Source: CALHRB01 sp964473465 (lineage in GTDB: Bacteria; Bacteroidota; Ignavibacteria; Kapaibacteriales; UBA2268). Taken from it: a stretch of DNA of 64,000 nt. A program made the translations under genes and the position numbers. Positions 55,005 to 63,662 of the stretch are shown here, one piece after another. Location of the stretch: positions 62,001-126,000 of the forward strand of contig CAYYPE010000004.1 in the NCBI GenBank assembly GCA_964473465.1. Reading direction: 5' to 3'. How positions within the stretch are numbered: the stretch's first letter is position 1; every line of letters starts with the position of its first letter. A model generated the notes under the pieces. It had not been told where the DNA came from. It saw nothing but the letters and a program-made list of their open reading frames with translations, and did not search any database.

Positions 55005-55418
55005 TTAAAATCTCTTTTTTTCTGATACTAAATCTTCCAACCTCGGTATAAACGGTTTTGGTTTTTCCCAATCCAGATCACCCTTTGCCCAAACGTAAGC
55101 CAAACCAACGATAAGTATTAGTACAAATATAATCATCTCGATAAAAGCAAACCAGCCAAGTTCCTTGAAAATGACTGCCCAAGGAAGCAAGAAAACTACC
55201 TCAACATCAAACAAAAGAAATACAAGACCAATTACATAAAACCGGACATTGAACCTTATCCATGGCTCTCCTATAATTTCTTCTCCGCATTCATAAGTTG
55301 AGTTCTTAATCGGATTTGGTTTATGTGGGCGAATGATTGCTGCAGCTATTAATCCGATTGCCACAAATAAAAAACCAATTATAAAGAACAAAAGTATAAC
55401 ACCAAATTCTGTTAGCAT
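55005..55418 (-). CDS. nuoA: NADH-quinone oxidoreductase subunit A
   Basis: The 137-aa membrane subunit has three helices (about 6-28, 62-85 and 91-112). The conserved piece YECGEEIIGEPWIRFNVRFYVIGLVFLLFDVEVVFLLPW (about 43-81) contains the FDVE motif and the loop Cys. It opens the nuo operon, which runs from here to nuoN with no gap over 41 nt. No strong promoter match is found in the 131-bp gap upstream. Confidence 0.96.
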   Translation of the reverse strand: MLTEFGVILLFFIIGFLFVAIGLIAAAIIRPHKPNPIKNSTYECGEEIIGEPWIRFNVRFYVIGLVFLLFDVEVVFLLPWAVIFKELGWFAFIEMIIFVLILIVGLAYVWAKGDLDWEKPKPFIPRLEDLVSEKKRF

Positions 55419-55549
55419 TTTATACCTAAATTATCTTTCTAATTCCATTTTTTACAAAAAAACATTCTTATTAAGTTTTCAAATTATCAAATAAGCCGCT
55501 TAATATATTATTATATTTAACAGTCTGTATTCAATTTGTTTCTTTTTTT

Positions 55550-56854
55550 CTACATAAATATCAATTGAACCAATATAAAAATCGGCAAAAGGACAATTAA
55601 AGAAAACTTATACATATATTCAAAAAAATGTGGCATTTTTATACCTGAATGTTCAGCTATTGCTTTTACCATAAAGTTCGGTCCATTGCCTATATATGTC
55701 ATTGAACCAAAAAATACAGACCCAGCGCTGATGGCTATCATAAATTTTGCAGGGATACCTGCAACAACATCAACATTTTGTATAATTGTAGGATCAAGCC
55801 TCACCAAACCTTCTGCTAATGAATAAAATGTTACTGCCGTTGGAGTATTGTCAAGAAAACTACTCAAACCCCCTGAAAAATAGTAAAACAAAACGGGGGT
55901 ATTTACTCCAAGATGGTTTGCATTTTCCTCAAGGTAAAGAATACAAGGAACCATAGTTATAAAAATGCCAAGAAAAAGAAAAGCTACCTCCTCTATGGGA
56001 TGCCAATTGAATTGATTTGACTGCCGAGTTTCTTTCTTTGTAAATATCAATGACAAGACAGCAAGAGCAAGAATTGCTCCCTCCCTCAAAAAACCAAGAT
56101 AGTGATTTGTCTCAATTTCTGGGATATAGTGCTTATTTAAGAAAGCAACAGCAAGAACAACACCTATGAGAAATATAAAATTCTGTGTCCCTTTAATTTT
56201 TATTGGGATAGTGCTTTCTCTTTCAATTTTTCTTATTTCTTCTGTTTCTTTTTTCCAAAAATGATTATCAACAAAATAAAATATTAAAAGAAGCAAACCA
56301 TTAGTCAAAAACCATTCTGGGGTTAGCCTGAAAAACCATTCAAAAGGAGCCCCCCGGAGATACATCATAAACAAAGGTGGGTCGCCGATTGGAGTGAGCA
56401 ATCCTCCGCAATTTGCAACAATGGCAATAAAAAATAGAATGATATGAACCTTGAATTGACGGCGTTCTATGGTATGAATCACAGGCCTTATCATCAGCAT
56501 TGCAGCTCCGGTTGTCCCCATAAAGGAAGCCAATACACCTCCTATTCCTATCATTATTGCATTGTTCAATGGCTTTGATTCGACGTCTCCATCTACAAAT
56601 ATTCCCCCGGTTATGACAAATAATCCACCCAGCAGTATCATAAAAGGGACATAATCAAAGACCAGTGAATGGTATAATGCATGAGTGAATCCTGTTGCAA
56701 CCAAATAAATAGCTGTGGGAATACCTAAAACCAAGGATACTATTAATTTGTTTTTGTTTGATTCCCAGAAATGAGGAGTAAATAAAGGTAACAGAGCAAT
56801 TGAAAGTAACATAAGGACAAAAGGTATCGACGAATACAGCGGAATACTTTTCAT
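55550..56854 (-). CDS. nhaD: NhaD-type sodium/proton antiporter
   Basis: The 434-aa membrane protein of the IT (ion transporter) superfamily has about 12 helices. The motifs NCGGLLTPIGDPPLFMMYLRG (about 151-171) and SSFLDNTPTAVTFYS (about 330-344) match NhaD antiporters, which exchange Na+ or Li+ for protons. It lies 131 nt upstream of nuoA on the same strand with its own promoter; a link to complex I through sodium or proton cycling is possible but not shown. Start M is the ATG at 56854. Confidence 0.88.
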   Translation of the reverse strand: MKSIPLYSSIPFVLMLLSIALLPLFTPHFWESNKNKLIVSLVLGIPTAIYLVATGFTHALYHSLVFDYVPFMILLGGLFVITGGIFVDGDVESKPLNNAIMIGIGGVLASFMGTTGAAMLMIRPVIHTIERRQFKVHIILFFIAIVANCGGLLTPIGDPPLFMMYLRGAPFEWFFRLTPEWFLTNGLLLLIFYFVDNHFWKKETEEIRKIERESTIPIKIKGTQNFIFLIGVVLAVAFLNKHYIPEIETNHYLGFLREGAILALAVLSLIFTKKETRQSNQFNWHPIEEVAFLFLGIFITMVPCILYLEENANHLGVNTPVLFYYFSGGLSSFLDNTPTAVTFYSLAEGLVRLDPTIIQNVDVVAGIPAKFMIAISAGSVFFGSMTYIGNGPNFMVKAIAEHSGIKMPHFFEYMYKFSLIVLLPIFILVQLIFM

Positions 56855-56900
56855 AATCTCCCTTTTTTAACAAAATTTTAAAATTCCAGACACAAAATTT

Positions 56901-56932
56901 CAAACATAATTAGATTTATGTATTTTCACAAA
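56901..56932 (-). promoter_or_regulatory. Full Bacteroidota-type promoter of nhaD (20-nt spacing)
   Basis: On the minus strand TTTG (56932-56929), 20 nt, then TATGTTTG (56908-56901), ending 46 nt before the nhaD ATG. It falls within the TTTG-N19-21-TAnnTTTG range. Confidence 0.6.
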
Positions 56933-56950
56933 TAATTTGAGAAAATTGAA

Positions 56951-57559
56951 CTAATTTTTATCGAAATGATGTAAATCTGAATATTTTGAAAAGTTTCCAC
57001 CCCATCGCCAGCCGAGTCTTTTGAATTCTTTAACAATTATATGATTTTCATGAAGACGTCCGGGTTTATCTATTTCATATTTTGCTTTGACTGGCACTTT
57101 TTTCCCATCGGGGTATATCACTGGATTGAAGAGCGGATTAATGTCAATTGCTCTTCCGAATGAATGGTTGGATAGCCTTGTTGTTCCCGCAACAAATCTA
57201 TAATTAAATGCTGAAGTATTATTGTCCTCCATTGACTTTTCATCAGACCAGCCATACTTTACTATTGGAATCATTTTTGCGATTGGAAATTTTTCTTTTA
57301 ACATTAATTCGAATATTTCCTTTACATCTTCAACTAAATCCTTATGGACAACAATCTGACCCTGATGAATTTTTCCGTCAAGAGAAATATATTTGATGTT
57401 AAGCAGCACAAGATTTTTAATTACCGAGTCAGGTGCTTTGGTTCCTTCTATTGCTTCTTCGAATGATAAATCAGAATCAATTATTATATTTTCTTCGGAA
57501 TTCACAATTGAACTCACAAAAAAAAGTAAAACGAAAATGAAAATTATAGAATGATTCAT
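56951..57559 (-). CDS. M15 family metallopeptidase (VanY/D,D-carboxypeptidase-like)
   Basis: The 202-aa protein has a signal peptide (1-21) and an M15 zinc peptidase domain at about 115-202. The ligands are seen in SNHSFGRAIDINP (His and Asp) and in a final HHF. M15 enzymes cut D-Ala-type or L-Ala-D-Glu peptide bonds in peptidoglycan, so it acts in the periplasm. It is the last gene of a three-gene unit and lies 13 nt after the unknown exported protein gene. Confidence 0.88.
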   Translation of the reverse strand: MNHSIIFIFVLLFFVSSIVNSEENIIIDSDLSFEEAIEGTKAPDSVIKNLVLLNIKYISLDGKIHQGQIVVHKDLVEDVKEIFELMLKEKFPIAKMIPIVKYGWSDEKSMEDNNTSAFNYRFVAGTTRLSNHSFGRAIDINPLFNPVIYPDGKKVPVKAKYEIDKPGRLHENHIIVKEFKRLGWRWGGNFSKYSDLHHFDKN

Positions 57560-57572
57560 GTATTTTGAAAAT

Positions 57573-58220
57573 TTATTTAATTGTTTTAAGTGAGTCGGCT
57601 ATTTGTTCAACATTATAGCTTATTTCACTATGTTCAAAATTTTGTGTTATCTTTCGCATAAATTCACGAGCCGATTCCAGATCATCATTAACTGTAACCG
57701 CCATAGAAAGTGTTAGAATTTCATCGTCCAATAAAGTGTTCATATAAATTTTAGATTTTATAATATCAGCAGCAGTATCTTTGGCAGTTAGAGGTATATT
57801 TAATTCCCAATATAAAAATTTACGTTGATTGGCATTCACTATAGTGTCTGTTTTACTTTTAAAATTCATACCAGAAACTTCATAAATATAATCCATCTCA
57901 AAATTTTTGTGTGAAACCAGTATCTCGGTATCTGTCAAATTTGTAAGTGGATTTTTGATTACTTCACTCAATGGAACAATGACAAGTTGAAAAAATCTAT
58001 TATCAACCAAAAAAGCCATACTCTCTGCGTCGAATGGTATTGCATCCCGGCACTCAATTTCAAAACGGAAATTGTTTTTGTCCTTGTTATAAATCATCAT
58101 CAAACCTTTGGGTGATTTGAGTGCATTGAACAAGCCAGACTCAGGATTCTCTTTGGCTACAATACTTAAGTTTGTTAAAAATATAACAATTAACAAGAAA
58201 AAAATACTTTTCTTTTTCAT
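57573..58220 (-). CDS. Unrecognised exported protein, 215 aa
   Basis: I do not recognise this protein. It has a clear signal peptide (residues 1-22) and is otherwise soluble, with alternating strands and helices, one cysteine at about 58 and no lipobox. The middle part (NPLTNLTDTEILVSHKNFEMDY) gives no family. It overlaps the PLP decarboxylase gene by 4 nt (ATGA) and precedes the M15 peptidase gene by 13 nt, so it is translated in one unit with both. Confidence 0.8.
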   Translation of the reverse strand: MKKKSIFFLLIVIFLTNLSIVAKENPESGLFNALKSPKGLMMIYNKDKNNFRFEIECRDAIPFDAESMAFLVDNRFFQLVIVPLSEVIKNPLTNLTDTEILVSHKNFEMDYIYEVSGMNFKSKTDTIVNANQRKFLYWELNIPLTAKDTAADIIKSKIYMNTLLDDEILTLSMAVTVNDDLESAREFMRKITQNFEHSEISYNVEQIADSLKTIK

Positions 58221-59653
58221 TCAAATCCTTTGATTGTTTTCAATTCATTTGTAATTGATTTAATTAATTTCCAAGCGTTATCAACGTTTTCTTTACTTAC
58301 GTTTGTTTGCCCAATAACAAACCTAATAACGAACGAACCATTAAGTTTTGTGTGGGTAAAAAAAGCCCTGCCGGTTGAATTAATTCTATTCATTAATTCT
58401 TCGTTGATTTTGTTAATCAATTCAAGGCTCGAAATTTCTTTAGGTTTGTATCTAAAACAAATCACATTAAAATCAACTGGGGCAAGAATTTCAAAGTCAT
58501 TATCATTTCTGATAATTTCCTCAAGATATTTTGTTAATGCAATGTCTTGCCTTAGTTTTTCTCTGAGACCCTCCAGTCCATAATATCTCAAAACAAACCA
58601 AAGTTTAAGAGCTCTGAAACGTCTGCCCAGCTGAATTCCCCAATCTCTGTAATTATTAACGTGACTCACTTCTGGTGTTTTCAAATACTCAGGTAATATT
58701 TCGAAAGTCCGGATTAAAGCCTCTTTGTCTTTAACAAAATAAGCAGAACAATCAAAATTTGTCATTAGCCACTTATGAGGGTTAAAAACGAATGTATCGC
58801 AAAGCTCAAGACCTTTTCCTAGGTGTTTGTATTCGTCTAAAATCAGAGCGGAACCGGCATAGGCAGCATCAATATGAAACCATATCCCGAATTCCTTGCA
58901 AATTTCTCCAATTTCATAAATTGGGTCAACTGCTGTGCTTCCGGTTGTTCCTAAGGCAGCCGCAACGCATAAAGGAGTGTATCCTTCGGAAATATCCCGA
59001 ACGATAGCTTTTCTTAATTTTTCGTTATCCATCGCATAATTTTTATCAACATCAATTTTTATCAAATTCTGACTACCTATACCTGCAATTTTTACAGCCT
59101 TTTCTATCGAAGAATGAGCTTCGGTAGAACAATAAACCCTGTATTTAAACTTATCATTAAAACCATTGCGATTAATTTCAAAATCCGAATACTTCTCTCT
59201 TGCTGTTAAAATTGAAACCAGTGTTGCTGTCGAGGCAGTATCCTGAATAACACCGTAATAAAATTCCGGCAGTCCAATGGCAAATTTCAGCCAGTTCATC
59301 ATCTTTTCCTCGAGTTCGGTTGCGGCAGGAGAAGTAATCCACATCATACATTGCAGACCCATTCCAGCAGTAAGAAATTCGGCAAGTATCGAGGGAAAGC
59401 TGTTATTTGCAGGGAAATATGCAAAAAAGTTTGGACTTTGCCAATGTGTTATCCCGTCAATGATTTTTTTATCAAAATCAACAAAGATATCATTAAAATT
59501 TTCACCAATCTCAGGTGGTCGGTCAGGTATCCTCCTGAAAATTTCACCGGGCTCTACCTGCGATTTCACTGGATATTTCCCGATATTTTCAAAATAATTA
59601 CTAATCCAGTCAACAATTTTATATCCGTTTTCTTTGAACTCTTCTATGTTCAT
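58217..59653 (-). CDS. PLP-dependent decarboxylase (aromatic-L-amino-acid / group II type)
   Basis: The 478-aa enzyme has the group II decarboxylase fold. HIDAAYAG (260-267) holds the PLP-binding D262, and FNPHKWLMTNFD (290-301) contains K294, which forms the Schiff base, with H293 before it. HWQSPNFFAYFPANNSFPSIL (70-90) is the conserved substrate region. The closest match by eye is the aromatic-L-amino-acid decarboxylase family (tryptophan, DOPA), but substrate cannot be read from these motifs. It begins a unit with an unknown exported protein and an M15 peptidase. Confidence 0.88.
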   Translation of the reverse strand: MNIEEFKENGYKIVDWISNYFENIGKYPVKSQVEPGEIFRRIPDRPPEIGENFNDIFVDFDKKIIDGITHWQSPNFFAYFPANNSFPSILAEFLTAGMGLQCMMWITSPAATELEEKMMNWLKFAIGLPEFYYGVIQDTASTATLVSILTAREKYSDFEINRNGFNDKFKYRVYCSTEAHSSIEKAVKIAGIGSQNLIKIDVDKNYAMDNEKLRKAIVRDISEGYTPLCVAAALGTTGSTAVDPIYEIGEICKEFGIWFHIDAAYAGSALILDEYKHLGKGLELCDTFVFNPHKWLMTNFDCSAYFVKDKEALIRTFEILPEYLKTPEVSHVNNYRDWGIQLGRRFRALKLWFVLRYYGLEGLREKLRQDIALTKYLEEIIRNDNDFEILAPVDFNVICFRYKPKEISSLELINKINEELMNRINSTGRAFFTHTKLNGSFVIRFVIGQTNVSKENVDNAWKLIKSITNELKTIKGFE

Positions 59654-59721
59654 AAAACAATGTTATTTTAAAAAAAGTTAATTTAATAAAATTTAGTCTT
59701 TAACTATAATTTTTTTTCATG

Positions 59722-59743
59722 CACAAAATCAAGTAATTTTGTG
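59722..59743. promoter_or_regulatory. Inverted repeat overlapping the yicC promoter
   Basis: CACAAAAT-CAAGTA-ATTTTGTG: perfect 8-bp arms around a 6-nt centre. The right arm overlaps the TAATTTTG -7 element of yicC (59734-59741), so it could be an operator for a repressor, or just a hairpin near the start of the transcript. Confidence 0.45.
59734..59741 (+). promoter_or_regulatory. Bacteroidota-type -7 element (TAATTTTG) upstream of yicC
   Basis: TAATTTTG fits TAnnTTTG and ends 28 nt before the yicC ATG at 59770. It is embedded in the inverted repeat 59722-59743. Confidence 0.45.
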
Positions 59744-59769
59744 TTTATTTAAATTTTATGGGTTTATAA

Positions 59770-60645
59770 ATGTTGAAAAGTATGACCGGTTTCAGCAAAG
59801 CTGAAATTACTGAAAATGGAATTAAATTGTCAGTTGAACTTAGAAGTGTTAACAATCGTTTTTTGGAGATTAACACAAAACTACCAAGAAATATTTCCCA
59901 TAAAGAACTGGAAATAAAGGATATAATTAAAAAATATATTTCACGTGGCTCAGTTTCTCTTTATACAAATATTGAATATGATGGTGCTGCTCAACCTTTC
60001 TTTATTAATGAAAAAAATGCCGAATCTGTTTATAAATCTCTTATCTCACTACGAAAAAAATTAAAAATGAAAGGTGAAGTTGAATTAAATAACCTGCTTC
60101 AGTTTTCTTCCTTTTTCACTCAAAAAGATAATGATTCTGATGGTTTAGAAGAGTTTAAACTGCTCGAAAAGTGCCTGAACAATGCTTTAAAAGAGCTCGA
60201 CAAAATGAGGACAAAAGAAGGGAATCAAATCCTGAAAGATTTTAATAATCGGTTGAAAAATATTACATCAATGCTTGATAAAATTGAGTCCTTATCTTTG
60301 AACAAAATTCCTGAAGAAAGAGAAAAACTAAGACGTAAAGTGGCTCTTCTTTTCGAGAGCGATGAAATTGATGAAACAAGAATCCAGATGGAGATTGCTT
60401 TTTTAGCAAACAGGCTCGATATTTCGGAGGAATGTGTCAGATTAAGGTCTCATATCAAATTCTTCAAAGAAAACCTGAAAAATAATCAACAGGTTGGGCA
60501 AAAGCTTACCTTCCTACTTCAGGAAATGAACAGGGAAATTAACACAATCGGCTCAAAAGCTGATGATGCTGAAATTTCTCAATTAGTAGTTTCATTCAAG
60601 GAAGAGTTAGAGCGAATCAGAGAGCAACTCCAGAATATTGAATAA
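59770..60645 (+). CDS. yicC: YicC/YloC family endoribonuclease
   Basis: The 291-aa protein starts with the family signature MLKSMTGFSKAEI and continues with VELRSVNNRFLEINTKLPR (about 25-43). The C-terminal part, QKLTFLLQEMNREINTIGSK (about 245-264), is the most conserved region. YicC proteins are small RNases that act on RNA in the cytoplasm. It is followed after 2 nt by the RqcH-like gene and probably shares its transcript. In many genomes gmk follows yicC instead. Confidence 0.94.
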   Translation: MLKSMTGFSKAEITENGIKLSVELRSVNNRFLEINTKLPRNISHKELEIKDIIKKYISRGSVSLYTNIEYDGAAQPFFINEKNAESVYKSLISLRKKLKMKGEVELNNLLQFSSFFTQKDNDSDGLEEFKLLEKCLNNALKELDKMRTKEGNQILKDFNNRLKNITSMLDKIESLSLNKIPEEREKLRRKVALLFESDEIDETRIQMEIAFLANRLDISEECVRLRSHIKFFKENLKNNQQVGQKLTFLLQEMNREINTIGSKADDAEISQLVVSFKEELERIREQLQNIE

Positions 60646-60647
60646 TA

Positions 60648-62261
60648 ATGATAAGAAATTATCATATCCTGAAACATATTGTTAAGGAATTTAAGCAGCT
60701 TATTGGCTATAAAATCATCGAGTGTTTCTCTCAGGAAAAAGATGTTTTAGTCATCAATCTTTTTGATGGAGAAATTTTCAGATACATTATCTTTGACTCT
60801 ACGAATGATTTAAGCTGTATTTTTTCCATAAATCAATATCACCGTGCAAAATCAAATTCAGTAGATTTATTTCCCGAAATTATAGGTGAAGTGATTCAGG
60901 ATGTAATTTTATTCGAAAATGAAAGAATTATTGATGTAAAATGTATTCACTCTCATATTCTTTTCTTCTCGTTTGGTGGCTCAAAATCAAATAGTCTGGT
61001 TATTAATAATCAGGAGCTTGTCTTAAATTCATTCAAAAAAAATGATGTTATTATCGGAACTAAACTTGAACTTCCCAATCAACAATTATATAATCTGATT
61101 GAAGCTCCGCCCAATTTGAATCTGACTTCTGCCCTGTCAAGGTCGAGATTTCTTCTCAGCAAGGAACTTGCAACAGAATTCTGTCTTAAAGAAAATATTC
61201 CAGCCGAAAAAAGAATCTCAGAATTTAATAAATCTGACTTGTCATTGATTGAAGAAAAAGTAATCAGGTTCATTGATTATCTTGAAGGTCAAAAAGTATA
61301 TTTTTTGCTGAAAAATGATAAAAACGAATTGATTGTATCATTAAAACCCCTGCAAAATTATCAGTATATAATTTTGAAGTCTAACTCTATCAGCACTTGT
61401 ATTTATCAAAAATATAAAAGCCTAAAAATTAATAATGTTCTCGAAGACAGAAAAAAAGAAATCAATGATTTTCTTCAAAAGGAATTAAAAAAACAAGAAA
61501 AAAAAATTCAGGATATTAAATTAGCCAAAAGCAATCTTTACCTTGAGGAACAGTATCGGAACTGGGCTGTGCTTCTCTCTTCCCAACCCGATTTAAAATT
61601 GAAAGGGCTGAAAAAAATCAATTTAAATGATTTCAATAATAATGAAATCGTCATTCCACTTGATGACAAATTAAACCTGATTGAAAATGCGGAGATTTAT
61701 TTCCAGAAGTCCCGAAAAACACGTCTGAATATTGAGAACAGGAAAAAATTTTTGCCTGAGATTTATGACAGAATTAACAAAATTACTTTTTATTTGGAAA
61801 GTCTTAATAAGATTTCAAACACTAAAGATTTGGATAAATTGACAGAGGAAATTAAAAATTCTGGTTTCAGGATTGAAACTGAAAGCAAAAATGACCCCGC
61901 TTCAAAATTTCGTAAGTTCGATTTGGGCGATGGTTTCACCCTTTATGTTGGAAAAAGTGCCTCTAATAACGATGAACTTACTTTTAAATTTGCCAAACCT
62001 AATGATTTATGGTTTCATGCCCGTGGTTCGAGCGGTTCCCACGCTGTCCTGCCATTGGAGAAAAACCAGAAACCATCAAAGAAAATTTTACAAACAGCTG
62101 CTTCTATCTCGGCTTATTATTCGGGAATGAAAAATGCGAAATATGTCCCCGTCGCTTACACATTCAGAAAATACATAAGAAAACCAAAAGGTGCAAATCC
62201 CGGCACTGTTGTTCTTATGCATGAGGAAGTCATAATGGTAGAGCCAAAATTACCTGACTAA
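60648..62261 (+). CDS. rqcH: NFACT family protein (RqcH-like)
   Basis: The 537-aa protein has the NFACT layout: NFACT-N (about 1-180), helix-hairpin-helix region, a coiled coil (about 270-400, charged and long) and the NFACT-R domain (about 420-535) with DLWFHARGSSGSHAVL and the PVAYTFRKYIRKPKGANPG end. Bacterial RqcH binds peptidyl-tRNA on split 50S subunits and adds C-terminal alanine tails in ribosome rescue. Older annotations call it fibronectin-binding. The symbol is an inference from domain order. It sits 2 nt after yicC, both RNA-related. Confidence 0.85.
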   Translation: MIRNYHILKHIVKEFKQLIGYKIIECFSQEKDVLVINLFDGEIFRYIIFDSTNDLSCIFSINQYHRAKSNSVDLFPEIIGEVIQDVILFENERIIDVKCIHSHILFFSFGGSKSNSLVINNQELVLNSFKKNDVIIGTKLELPNQQLYNLIEAPPNLNLTSALSRSRFLLSKELATEFCLKENIPAEKRISEFNKSDLSLIEEKVIRFIDYLEGQKVYFLLKNDKNELIVSLKPLQNYQYIILKSNSISTCIYQKYKSLKINNVLEDRKKEINDFLQKELKKQEKKIQDIKLAKSNLYLEEQYRNWAVLLSSQPDLKLKGLKKINLNDFNNNEIVIPLDDKLNLIENAEIYFQKSRKTRLNIENRKKFLPEIYDRINKITFYLESLNKISNTKDLDKLTEEIKNSGFRIETESKNDPASKFRKFDLGDGFTLYVGKSASNNDELTFKFAKPNDLWFHARGSSGSHAVLPLEKNQKPSKKILQTAASISAYYSGMKNAKYVPVAYTFRKYIRKPKGANPGTVVLMHEEVIMVEPKLPD

Positions 62262-62303
62262 TTTACTTAAAGATAAATTATAGTATCATATAAAATATAT
62301 CTA

Positions 62304-63662
62304 CTAAGAACAGGATTGTTCAAGACCTGTAATGAAATGACAGGCTTTTCTTCCACTTACTGCTGCTCCTTCGATTGTTGCAGGTAAATTAGTATCTGTC
62401 CAATCTCCAGCAAGGTAAAAGTTACTTATAGGAGTTTTCGTTTTGGGGCGAAGGTGATTATTCTCTTTCGTCAGCTTCACTGTTGCAAATTTATCCTTTA
62501 AAACTATCTTATGAAGGATTTTAGCTTCTTTAAGTTCAGGAAAGCATTTTTTAACTTCTTCAAAGCACATATCCGCTAATTTATCCCTATCTTCATCAGA
62601 TAAATCATCTGCGGCTGAAATTGTTAATGCTATATGACCCTTAAATTTATTTTTCCGGGGGTATGTTCCAATTAATATCTCCCTCCGGTTGAAAAGCCAT
62701 TGCGTTTTTGTTCCAATCAAAGCAGAAAAATCAATTCTTTTTAATTCACTATCGAGCCAAAGGTAAATTGAAATAATTGTTGAGTGTTCAAAATTTTTCA
62801 GTTTTTCAAATTCACTTTTCTCCACCTCAGAATTTGATAAAATCTTAAGCAGCGAATTAGGTTGAACTGTCGAAATAATATAATCTGCATAATGAACTTC
62901 TCCCGATTTTGTCTCAATAGCCACAGCTTTGTTGTCATTGATAATCATTTTTTTTACAGACACACCAAAATGTATCTTTCCTCCCTTTTGAGAAAACCAT
63001 TGAGGGAAAGGAGCTAATAGTGCATTCAAACTTACTGTCGGAATTATCAATCGTGAGGCTTCTTTCTCCGAAAAAAAAGCCCGTTTGAGAACCTCAACTA
63101 GCAGAACAGCCGGTGCAGAGTGTATAGAAGAATTGAGTGTAGCAAGGGCTAAAGGTTCCCAAAACCTTTGTATTGCTTCGTTTGTTTGTCCATTGTCTAA
63201 GAGTAATTCCCTGACTGTCAGGTTTTTCGCTATCAATTTATTTAAAAGCAGATTGATGAAAAAAACTAAGATGCGATATTTTGACTTTAGGTTGATTTTC
63301 TTCAGTTTTAGCAGTCCGAATAATAATCCTGCTCTTCCACTGAATGGTGAACCATCAAGAATATCCCTGTCCCCACCTGGATATGAGAAAATTACCCTTA
63401 AATTTTTTTGGATTTTAATTAAATTATCAGTTTTTAATAATTTTAATATTTTGAGGAATTGATAGTAAGCACCAGATAAAAGATGCTGTCCATTGTCATG
63501 CTCTTCGCCGGTAAAATCATCAAATATTGAATAGACACGACCACCCGGAATATTTTTAGACTCAAAAATTTCAACTTCATATCCCAGCTGAACAAGTTCA
63601 ATAGCAGCGGAAATACCAGCCACTCCGCAACCAATAATAATGACTTTTTTTTTCTCAGGCAT
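62304..63662 (-). CDS. hpnE: Hydroxysqualene dehydroxylase HpnE-like FAD oxidoreductase
   Basis: The 452-aa flavoprotein has GCGVAG (11-16) for FAD binding, the family-specific DNGQHLLSGAY (56-66) and a C-terminal FAD segment (FYLAGDWTDTNLPATIEGAAVSGRKA-type). HpnE dehydroxylates hydroxysqualene to squalene in the bacterial route to hopanoids and carotenoid-like lipids, with HpnC and HpnD, which are not in this window. Some relatives are carotenoid desaturases, so the exact substrate is inferred. It overlaps the end of tyrS by 8 nt. Confidence 0.82.
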   Translation of the reverse strand: MPEKKKVIIIGCGVAGISAAIELVQLGYEVEIFESKNIPGGRVYSIFDDFTGEEHDNGQHLLSGAYYQFLKILKLLKTDNLIKIQKNLRVIFSYPGGDRDILDGSPFSGRAGLLFGLLKLKKINLKSKYRILVFFINLLLNKLIAKNLTVRELLLDNGQTNEAIQRFWEPLALATLNSSIHSAPAVLLVEVLKRAFFSEKEASRLIIPTVSLNALLAPFPQWFSQKGGKIHFGVSVKKMIINDNKAVAIETKSGEVHYADYIISTVQPNSLLKILSNSEVEKSEFEKLKNFEHSTIISIYLWLDSELKRIDFSALIGTKTQWLFNRREILIGTYPRKNKFKGHIALTISAADDLSDEDRDKLADMCFEEVKKCFPELKEAKILHKIVLKDKFATVKLTKENNHLRPKTKTPISNFYLAGDWTDTNLPATIEGAAVSGRKACHFITGLEQSCS

